64,000 bases of DNA from assembly GCF_010389155.1 (NCBI RefSeq), contig NC_057766.1:28591516-28655515 (forward strand), in the 5' to 3' direction. The position numbers and the translations under genes were made by a program. The stretch is from Erigeron canadensis (taxonomy: Eukaryota > Streptophyta > Magnoliopsida > Asterales > Asteraceae). Within the stretch, counting starts at the first letter, position 1. Every line of letters begins with the position of its first letter. Shown piece after piece: positions 55,757 through 64,000 of this stretch. A model generated the notes under the pieces. It saw only the letters and a program-made list of their open reading frames with translations, was not told the DNA's origin and searched no databases.

Positions 55757-56398
55757 TGACAGTCCACGAATGCACAACTTGTATTATAATTAACTAGGCA
55801 GAAAGTAAATAAAAAGAACAATAACAAGTTCAAATGCAAGGAATCTAAGCAAGTCTAATCATATGTATTATTGATTAAACGATGAATACATGGTCAATAT
55901 TACAACTTGACTTACAAAAATACAAATGAACAAAGTAATTGCTAAGTTTAGACACACTAAAAACTTGAACAATTACAAGTAAAGTGACACACACTTTTAT
56001 GGTGACAAACACAAAGTGTTAATGGTGCGGCTGTGTTGCTTTATATAGGGGAGGAATTAAGGCAACACAGCCTTACAATAACTGTGATAGAATGGTGGTT
56101 GTCGACGTCCCATTGGCTCTAAGTACTTGCATGCAGGAGCCTTTGTCTTCTTTACCAAATCGGGTATGAAAGAGAAAACCCTTATTTTGGTCACAACTGT
56201 ACCTTTGCCATACAAGGTAAAATAAAGTTGGAAGAACCACCATGTGACTTCTTGTCTTCTTCTAGTTTGAAATCTTCTCGCCTTGACCAACAAATTGGGA
56301 AGCAAACCTCCCGCTGAAGAGTGTCAGTGGACTCGCTGATGACTCACTGACGACCTACGTCAGCGACCAAATCTGGTAAGCGAATCCAAGAATCAACA
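55757..56398 (-). repeat. 5' LTR of the SIRE-like element
   Basis: 642 bp, plus-strand ends TGACAGTCC and ATCAACA, counterpart of 42789-43444. Lacks about 14 bp present near 42845 in the other LTR. Confidence 0.85.
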
Positions 56399-56403
56399 GT
56401 GAT

Positions 56404-56518
56404 TTATTATTTTTTAAGATTACCATTTAAATTCCATGTACACAGCCCGTGTTGGACACAATGAATCATGTTTCCGGGAGTTTTTATTATTATTATCCTA
56501 ATTAGGATTTGTGGGTTG
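56404..56518. other. Short stretch between the Copia element and Athila pol
   Basis: Before the Copia insertion this adjoined 42783. It contains GCCCGTGTTGGACAC, hairpin-like and similar to Helitron ends in this window. No gene. Confidence 0.4.
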
Positions 56519-57894
56519 ATTACCGATCATTCAGCCCTTATATACTTATTTTCTAAACAAGATGCTAAACCTCATCTCATATGTTGGGTCTTGCTTTTGC
56601 TCCATGGTATGCAGATTTTGCTAATTATCTTGTTGCAGGGGTACTTCCAAAAGGATGGACAAATCAACAAAGGAAAAAGTTCTTTTCCGATGTTAAGCAT
56701 TATTATTGGGAAGAACCCTATTTATTTCGTGTTTGTGCAGATGGAATGATTAGAAGATGTGTTGTGCGTGGAGAGACTCGTTTGATCTTGGATGGATGTC
56801 ACCGAGGGCCAACCGGTGGTCATTATGGACCAACCGTTACTAGTAAGAAAGTGTTTGATGCAGGTTTTTATTGGCCAACAATTTTCAAGGAAGCTCAAAC
56901 CTTGGTGAATACTTGTGATGTGTGTCAACGTCAAGGGAACATCACAAAGAGAGATGAGATGCCTCAAAACTTCATCCAGGTTTGTGAGGTTTTTGATGTT
57001 TGGGGTATTGATTTTATGGGACCCTTTCCGCCTTCAAATAAGTGTCTTTACATTTTAGTGGCGGTTGATTATGTGTCTAAATGGGCCGAGGCTAAGGCCT
57101 TGCCAACAAATGATGCAAGGGTTGTTATAGACATCTTGAAACAATTGTTTTGTCGTTTTGGTTGTCCTAAGGCCTTAATAAGTGATCGTGGAACTCATTT
57201 TGCGAATCACCAACTTGCTAAGGTGTTGGAGAGATATGGTGTTCATCATCGTTTCTCTACTTCTTATCACCCGCAAACGAGTGGCCAAGTAGAAAATACA
57301 AATAGGGCATTAAAACGAATTTTAGAGAAAATCATAGGTGATAATCCTAAAAATTGGTCAAAGAAATTAGATGATGCATTATGGGCTTTTAGGACCGCAT
57401 TCAAGACTCCACTTGGGACTACACCTTATCGGTTGTTGTATGGGAAAACATGTCATTTACCTTTAGAAATAGAGCATAAAGCTTATTGGGCTTTTAGGAA
57501 TTGTAATATGGATCTAATTGAAAGTGGTGAGTTAAGAATGGTACAATTGAATGAGTTAGATGAGTTAAGATTGCATGCTTATGAAAATTCAAAGCTATAT
57601 AAAGAAAGAACAAAGATTTGGCATGATCGTAGGTTAAGAAAGAAAGATTTAAAGGTAGGTGATAAAGTTTTGTTATTCATTTCAAAGTTTAAATTAAAAC
57701 AACCTAAATTGACTTCAAGATGGATGGGACCCTATGTCATTAAACATATTTATCCTTCGGGGTATGTGGAATTGAATAAGGGAAATGGGGAAACATTTAT
57801 TGTCAATGGCCATAGGTTGAAGGTTTTTAATGAAGAAACTTGTGATGAGGGAGTTGAGGTTGATCAACTTTCATTTTATGAAATTGATAAGTAA
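56519..57894 (+). pseudogene. Athila-like Ty3 pol: end of RNase H joined to integrase
   Basis: The first 80 bp encode the RNase H motif [20 protein letters not shown]. This runs directly (near 56597, with a frame change) into the integrase: [14 protein letters not shown], the zinc finger with [10 protein letters not shown] and [10 protein letters not shown], the core with [21 protein letters not shown] and [16 protein letters not shown] (D,D,E), and the C-terminal domain with [17 protein letters not shown]. The integrase frame itself is open for over 430 residues. The segment normally lying between RNase H and integrase is deleted, and everything upstream (gag, protease, reverse transcriptase) is absent. 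[16 protein letters not shown] sequences mark the Athila lineage. Confidence 0.85.
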
Positions 57895-58182
57895 TTGGGG
57901 ATGTGAGTATAGCTAACGACTCCTTAATAAATTAAGCGCTTCTCGGGATGCAACCCGTGTGTTTTAATTTTAATTTATTTCATTTTTCGTTTTTTATATG
58001 GAAAAATCCAAAAACATTTCAAAAATCGAAAAGACCAAAAAGATTTTTGTTTTGTTAGTTTAGTTATGTTTATTTTTCATTTTTATAGCTTTTAGTTGAG
58101 ATGTGCAGGTCCCGAAGTGTCCAAAAGTGTTACGGTAAGTCATAACGAGCCAAGGTAAGTGCGAAATGTAAGTTTGGCTAGT

Positions 58183-58288
58183 GGTGCGCCGCACCAGAAA
58201 GGAGGTGCGCCGCACCTGATGGTGAATCAGAGAACGGTCTTTTCTGAAAAGGAAATGCGACGCACCAAGTAAGGGGGTGCGCCGCACC
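58183..58288 (+). repeat. Cluster of GGTGCGCCGCACC near-palindromes
   Basis: Exact copies at 58183-58195, 58204-58216 and 58276-58288, and a variant at 58254-58266. Another exact copy at 58956-58968 and a variant at 58977. Each is a 6-bp inverted repeat around one base. Variants (GGTGCGTCGCACC and others) recur in the LTR at 62222-62393. Confidence 0.8.
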
Positions 58289-58523
58289 ACCTATGTTTTT
58301 GACCAGTTTGACCCAGTTTGACTTTCGTTGACTTTCTGGATTGAGTTAAGATTCTTGTAGGGCCGAAAATCTGGAAAATAAGGCTACCCATTTAGTCTTT
58401 TTTCTTCTCCTGGCCACGACACAAACACACAAACATCCATAGTTTTTGTTTTGTTTGTTCCTAAAAACATTCAAGTCTTAAAATCAATTCCAAATTCTCT
58501 TTACTACTTAATTATTCATCAAG

Positions 58524-59820
58524 ATGGTTAGGGGATTGTTCTCAAAGGTAAGTGTTCTTCCATTGTTCTCCATTAATCATATCTAATCCGAAATTAAAGA
58601 AGGATTTTCAAAATTAATGAGTTTAAAACGAAATTACTTGAATCTTTTGAATGGGTTTTGTGTTTTTCATTGATTACACTATCATTGTACTAGTAGTTTC
58701 GTTTAACACGGATTAGGGTTCTTGAGAAATTTGGAAATAATTTGGGGGTTTTGATTGTAGATAGGTTGGGATGGTATGTTGATGCTTGAATTGATGTGTA
58801 ATCGTTTTAATTTTGATTAATTTCGCGTTGATTGTTTAGAATGTGATTGGGGTTTTTGAAAGTGACATATATTTGAAATAAAGAGGGAAGAATTGTTTGT
58901 TTGTTCACGGAAATTCTGGAATCACTTTAAAAAGAAAAGAAAATTTTCTGAAGCAGGTGCGCCGCACCAGTATAGGGGTGCGACGCATATCTGGGATGCA
59001 AGATTCTGAAACTTGCTACACATAAGGATCGCGTTCTTGTTTGCGGGAATTTCATTTGTAAGATTTTTTTGATGTTGGGGTTTGACACAAATAGGAATAC
59101 AAGGAGTTTGGTGAAGGTCTCATGTAGTCGTTTTGGAATAAATGATTTGATTAGTTTTGGATTGATTTTTGAGGTGGATGGTAGAGATGTGTTTGTAGGA
59201 CACTTACCCGAGGAGCAGAGGCTGGTAGGAAAGAGGCGTATGGAGGATGGCTCTAGTGCTCCCCAGTTTGCAGCCAGTTCTTCTTTATCTTCTTTTGACT
59301 TATCTTCTTTGCAAGGGGTTGTTTTTGGTTTACAGGGATCTACGGATATGTTGCTTGATAATGCCCGGACGGCGAATAGTATGCTTCATCGAATGCTAGG
59401 TCAGCAAGAGCACTTCCGTCCAATGTGGGAGAGGCAATATGAGCAATATCATCAGCAGCAATATAGTCAAGTGGATGAGGATGAGCGCCAGAGATCCATA
59501 CCTATACTCCTCATGAGATAGTGCCTCCTAGTCAAGGTACTTTTGATTATCTCTTTCCTACGCAGGGCTATCAGCAGGAGTCATACTCTTATAGGCCTCC
59601 CTAGTTTGATTCTGCTACTCAGACTACGGGCTATGGGATGTACACCGGTGCTCCTCGATGTGGGGGAGATTTCTTTAGTTATTCCACACCGGTGGGAGAT
59701 GAGACTAGAGGTCATACGGGTATGGGTACTCCTCATGTTGCTCCGGGTGATGATTGGTTTGCTGCTGAGCGTAATCCTGATGGTGCTGACAGTGTTCCCT
59801 CTGTTTTCCCTTCTCTGTGA
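58524..59820 (+). pseudogene. Second (env-position) frame of the Athila-like element, broken
   Basis: An ATG at 58524 (MVRGLFSK) is followed by GTAAGT, possibly a splice donor. The main open piece, 59069-59521, encodes DLSSLQGVVFGLQGSTDMLL, MLHRMLGQQEHFRPMWERQY and a Gln/Tyr-rich tail. It shifts frame near 59510 and continues (with TAG near 59604) to FPSL at 59819. It sits where Athila elements carry a second frame after pol. No transmembrane or signal sequence is evident, and I assign no function. Confidence 0.45.
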
Positions 59821-61967
59821 TTTTGATGATGTGTTGGTGATGAGATGGCGGTGCCGGTTTCCGTGGGCATTAAGTCAACATGGTCATATGTGGTTCAATT
59901 TGGTGGTTGGATTATTGGAACATTGCACATTTATTTTCAATTTGGTTGTAATGCCTTTGTTGGCTCTTTAACATTTTACTTTTTCCGAATTTAGGGTAGT
60001 TTATTTGGTGAACACTAAGTATGGGGGGTGGTTGGTAATTTCATTCAACTAATATTTTAATGCTCATTATGTTCAAGTTTGATATGGTTGTGTTTTATGC
60101 TTTTGGAGAGGCGCAATTCATATGCATATGCTGGCAGTAAGTTCAGCGCCCATTCATTTTTGACGATTCTACCGAGCATACAAACATTTATCAACATCCG
60201 GCAAGTTTTCGAGATCTTTTTCTTTTCTTTTATTTTTTGCTTTTACCTATTTCCCATTAGTTTGTTTTTAGTTCATTATACAATGAGGGCATTGTACAAC
60301 TCAAGTATGGGGGGGTAGGTAAATAGGAAAAAGCTGGGTAAAGTTTAGACATTTTGATGATTTTTGAGTAAACTTTTAACTTTTGATTGCTTGTCCTATA
60401 GTTTAATTACTTTGTCATTTAAGATTTAATCAATCTAGTAAGTAATTGAGCTATATTCCCTTTGGTAAAACTGTTTTAAATTATGAAATGAGTTTTGAAT
60501 GATCAAGTAGGCAAATCCATTCGGGATTGATTACATGACTAGCACACTCTACCACAAAACACCAAATATGTGAGATCTTCATTCATTTATAGATTTAATA
60601 GGTGTTATGGTTTTGGTTTAGTTGCCTTGTAAATTTGTCCCTCTCAAAGACTTTTGGATTTATCCGGAAGTAAGAGTCTCTTTAAGAGCTTTGAACTATG
60701 ACGTGCAAGTTTGAGGTTAATTTATTCCATTTCCGTATTTCTTTCTTTGATATGAGTGTGCCGGTGATTGCGTTGATTTTAGAACTTGTCTTAGTTGATC
60801 GTCACGTAGTTTGCTAGATGATAAAGAGGTAAATTTAGGATTAAACATGTTTTCTTTGTTTATTCACCCTTTGTTTATGTTTATCATTGTTTAACCATGT
60901 TTGTATGCATGTGTTTTAGTGAGCCTAACCTTTCGTTTGTTTAAATCCACCCAAATATTTAACCTTTCTTCACCATACCGATAGGCGAAATCCTTAGTTG
61001 ATCATTAGTTGCCTATGCTAGTTGGATAGTTTGGGGTTGTCTTTATTGTGTCGGGTTGGTGTATTCTCTATTGGGGGTAGATTGATGTCGTCATAATTAT
61101 TGATTAAGTCTAGTTTATTCGGATTAGCATGATTGTTTGTCAACAAATTTGAAAGTTGTAAAAAGGGGGTACCAATTAGACAAAGTAAAAGTAGTTCATT
61201 AAAAAGAAAAGAGAATGAAAAGAATGAAAAACAAAAAAAATAGAAAAGAAAAAGAATAACTTAGACTGTCATTTGGTATTTCCCTCATATTTGGCAAATC
61301 AATGTAGAATTGGTACATAAGTATAAACCAACAAAATGATCTTAAATTGTTTATATTCTTCATTTGAAGTTGGCAATGTTTGTTTAAAGTCAATATGGGT
61401 AAGATTAGGTGGTTAGAAGTCGTTTGAAGGTAACACACCACAATGGTGTCGGTTTTTATCGGTCTATTGGGGGAGTAGTGTCGGGAGAACGTCTTTTGGG
61501 TTTTGGATAGATGGCAACTAGTGATATGGGTTGTCTTGGACTAGACTATATGTAAAACTTTGTTAATTGTTTGTGTTATTTCCTTTTAACACCAACTCTT
61601 TTGATAGACGTTATATGGTGCTAGCGTCATGGCGACATAGGGACGATTCTATTACAAGCCTATGGTTAAAATATATGCATCACGACTAGGCTTCGAGTGA
61701 TTGATACGATATTTCAACCCTATAGTTTGTTAGTTGGAGAAAGTTAGTTGAGATGTTCTTCTTTCATTTAATTAAAGTGCTTAGTCGTGTTTTCGAGGCT
61801 TGTAGATCATTCAAATATTGTCAAACATTTTGATTTTTCATTTAAGATTAAAACTGCTTAACTATTCTAATGGTTTTGCTTCTTTTTGGAATATTGTCAT
61901 GTTTTGCAATTAAGAACCAAGGGAATGAATGTTTTGAAATCTGAATTTGCTTGAGGACAAGCAAGGC

Positions 61968-61984
61968 TTAAGTATGGGGGGATT
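61968..61984 (+). promoter_or_regulatory. Polypurine tract of the Athila-like element
   Basis: AAGTATGGGGGGATT directly precedes the LTR start TGATATGTCC, the arrangement typical for Athila. A similar AAGTATGGGGGGG lies at 60303-60315 further upstream. Confidence 0.75.
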
Positions 61985-63477
61985 TGATATGTCCATTTAT
62001 ATGCATATTCCCATATCGTTTCTAAGTCGTTTTAAGTTTAATTATGTGCAAATTATATGTATATTCGATGCTTTGATGGTATTGTTAGTAATTGCAGGCT
62101 TAGAACAGGTGAAATGGTAAGAAACAGCTTTCGGATGACTAGAAGATGCATTAGGATGGTTCATGGACGCATACAAGTGAAGACGGAATGAAAACTACAA
62201 GTTTTGGCTGAAAACAGAGTAGGTGCGTCGCACTTGGAAGATTGGTGCGGAGCATTTTCTTTTTAGAAAGTTGGAAGATGTGAGAAAGCAGGAAGGTGTG
62301 GTGCACCAACCCTGTGGTGCGTCGCATATCGGGCAGGAATAATTTTGGAAACAAGGCCATGTGCGCTGCACCTGATGCTTGGTGCGTCGCACCTATAGGT
62401 CGGTTTGTGAAGACTTTTTGAGAACTCTATAAATACAAGACCAAAACCCTCCCATTCGATATACAATCACCTCTAGTCGATTTTAGGGTTCTTTGGGGAA
62501 ATTCTCAGCAGGTTTTTCGTCCATCAAGGTCCAAGGGTTGTTCGTGAGCTTCAAAGCATTCGGTTATCGATTTTCTTAGTGTTTACTTGTTTTCTACACA
62601 TTGGTACAATATGTTCTCTTATACTTTTACTCTTTGTGCTTTGTTTATGATTATGAGTAGCTAAATAATTCGTCATCCACTGAGATGAAGTGACACATTG
62701 AATAATGGTTGCATAATCTTTGAATTCAAGTTGATTTGATTTAACGTTGTGTCGTAATCTTAGCTTATTAATTCTTTGTTATTTAACTCTTAATTGCGAA
62801 TAGTTTTTGCATGATCTTAGTGGTAACTTAGGTTGTGTAGAAGTTATTTTGATTGCTTGGTTAGAAGCGATTGTTTCTATGACGGGTACGGTAGAAAGTA
62901 ATTAATAGTTAATAAGAGTTAACGAGTTAATGGTTGGGTACAATCAATAGACACAATTGTTATCTAAATAACCAAAACAATTAGTTGATTAGGAAAGTTA
63001 TGAAAGGCGTCTTGGGGTACCGGTCTTAGTAATGGAACTAGTTAATTAAGGGAATTAAATAAAATAACGAACTTGACGGGTACGGGGTGAGTCTTTGTTT
63101 AGTTCTCGGTTATTAATCAACATATTCGAATTGGTTCTTCATTTAAGTGCAACCTAAATAATGTGTGTCATGAAGTCGAAGTGGATGATCTTCCCATCCC
63201 ACTTGATATAAACAATTTTCTTTTCGATAAATTCTTAGGAATTTCTAACTCTTTCGATCAACTAACTTTTAAGACAAAATCAAGATGACGTGGTGTCTTT
63301 AAAAACCAAAACTCTTTTAACTACTTAAAACTCACTAGCTCTTTGTAGTCTCCGTGGAACGAACCTTTACTTGCTTTAATGTATATTACATACGAACGGG
63401 TCCACTGCCCAATTGTGTGTGGTATTCAATTCGGAGTATTTTTAAGGATTTTAATTTAACTAGATTTTCACACATCA
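61985..63477 (+). mobile_element. 3' LTR of the Athila-like element
   Basis: Starts TGATATGTCCATTTATATGC, the recognised Athila LTR start, and ends near CACACATCA. About 1.49 kb. Carries several GGTGCGTCGCACC-type motifs at 62222-62393 and a TATA-like CTATAAATACAAG at 62429. The 5' LTR is missing, so the end is inferred and the target duplication is unchecked. Confidence 0.7.
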
Positions 63478-63657
63478 GGTGGTAAGTCGAAATTGAAGAA
63501 GGAAGAGAAGGTTTTAGCTGATGAGGATGAGGTTGAGGACACATATAATGAAATCAAGAAAGTAGGTCGTGAAGCAGCTGGTGATGAAGACGAAGCAGTT
63601 GATGAAGATGAAGAGATGGTGAAGGAGGATGAGCAAGTGCAGGACAAGACAGCTTGA
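63478..63657 (+). CDS. Acidic exon-like frame, end of an unidentified protein (partial)
   Basis: Sixty codons open from the LTR border to a TGA at 63655-63657, encoding a Lys/Glu start (GGKSKLKKEEKVLADEDEVE) and a tail in which about four residues in ten are Asp or Glu. Composition and codon use differ from the AT-rich surroundings. The upstream part of the gene, if any, would have been separated by the Athila-like insertion and is not seen in the window. It could be a terminal exon or a chance frame of a GA-rich repeat. Confidence 0.35.
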   Translation, partial: GGKSKLKKEEKVLADEDEVEDTYNEIKKVGREAAGDEDEAVDEDEEMVKEDEQVQDKTA

Positions 63658-63968
63658 TCAGTCTGATAAGCTGTAGCCATAATAGTACTTTTATTATTTT
63701 ATTTGGGAAAGTGGTTTGTAATCTTAAATAATTTCTTCGGGGCGTGGTTAACCATGGTGGTGTTTTTATGGTTAGGTTCACTGGACTTGTACTTAAACAA
63801 TGCTTGCTAGGGGACGTTGTCCCAGTACCTTCGGGTGCTAATTTTGAAACTTCAAAAGCAGGTTTTTCGGACGTTAATCTTTTTAATTCGTTGCATATCG
63901 CAGATTTTTTTCTTTTGCGGGTGCAAAGACATGCTATTATTCAGGTATTTCCAAATCTTTTTTGCGTA

Positions 63969-64000
63969 TATTATGGAAATATATATATATATATATATAT
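63969..64000. repeat. (AT)n microsatellite at the window edge
   Basis: About 11 AT units running off the end. Confidence 0.8.

Larger units (their letters stand above)
42789..56398 (-). mobile_element. SIRE-like Ty1/Copia retrotransposon, structurally complete, coding-dead
   Basis: A 13.6-kb element on the minus strand bounded by target duplications GTGAT. Order from its 5' end: LTR 55757-56398, primer site, gag, protease, integrase, reverse transcriptase, RNase H, a tandem-hairpin region, extra reading frame(s), polypurine tract, LTR 42789-43444. Size, Copia domain order and the long extra frame after pol fit the SIRE (Maximus) lineage. The LTRs differ by an indel and roughly 35 substitutions in about 640 bp by eye, so the insertion is not recent. 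Many in-frame stops make it non-autonomous. Confidence 0.85.
57895..61984 (+). mobile_element. Athila-like internal region downstream of pol
   Basis: Begins with CGGGATGCAACCCG (57944-57957), the small hairpin that commonly follows Athila integrase. It then holds GGTGCGCCGCACC motifs, a broken second reading frame (58524-59820) and about 2 kb without coding potential (60320-61960), ending at a polypurine tract. The frame 60079-60318 and minus-strand frames here are not supported. Confidence 0.65.

Overview
The window reads as AT-rich nuclear DNA of a flowering plant, almost certainly a eudicot. The evidence is the set of transposon lineages (SIRE-like Copia, Athila-like and chromovirus Ty3 elements, MULE, hAT, Helitron, Stowaway-like MITE, LINE) and two DUF241/BPS1-like plant genes. 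The Athila-like and SIRE-like parts have the flavour of Asteraceae, but that is an impression. There is no bacterial-style operon, CRISPR array or intact tRNA/rRNA gene.

Layout. 0-2.7 kb: minus-strand Helitron-type DNA (hairpin plus CTAG end at 406) hosting a deleted MULE whose inverted ends are arrays of a short GCAAC repeat. 2.7-15.4 kb: the only gene-like part, with two intact, intronless, plus-strand DUF241/BPS1-like genes (4113-5012 and 12050-12970) about 7 kb apart that share upstream elements, plus a third copy of one upstream block (14.58-14.69 kb) with no gene behind it. Between and around them lie a Stowaway-like MITE, a 5'-truncated LINE with a clear target duplication, a tRNA-like/SINE-like block, Helitron-like DNA and other small inverted-repeat elements. 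15.5-21.4 kb: a decayed minus-strand Ty3 chromovirus with one 2.55-kb LTR, whose 5' half is replaced by an inverted copy of part of its own integrase region. 21.6-22.8 kb: two copies of a small Helitron-like repeat also seen at 8.6-9.1 kb. 22,878-26,176: a complete but dead hAT element with an 8-bp target duplication. 27,275-29,610: a solo LTR with duplication GTCTT. 30.4-32.7 kb: a second broken Ty3 pol. 32.7-35.65 kb: the 3' end of a SIRE-like Copia element. 35,972-40,468: a second, 4.5-kb solo LTR with duplication TAGGG. 40.5-42.75 kb: fragments of unrelated host genes (BSL-type phosphatase, TPX2/WVD2-like exon, one unidentified exon). 42,789-56,398: a complete 13.6-kb SIRE-like Copia element (both LTRs, duplication GTGAT, primer site, polypurine tract, gag-pol, and about 4 kb of extra reading frame after pol). 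56.5-63.5 kb: the 3' half of an Athila-like Ty3 element. 63.48-63.66 kb: a short acidic open exon.

How it fits together. The two DUF241/BPS1-like genes are the only intact coding units I support. The rest is a nested transposon landscape in various stages of decay: solo LTRs by recombination, internal deletions and an inversion, and many in-frame stops where a glutamine codon appears to have become TAA or TAG, as expected after cytosine methylation and deamination. The least understood pieces are the extra reading frames downstream of Copia pol, the four tandem hairpin repeats just ahead of one of them, the promoter inverted repeat shared by the two DUF241 genes, and a recurrent GGTGCGCCGCACC near-palindrome in the Athila-like element. 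Nothing here can be called a new functional system from sequence alone.
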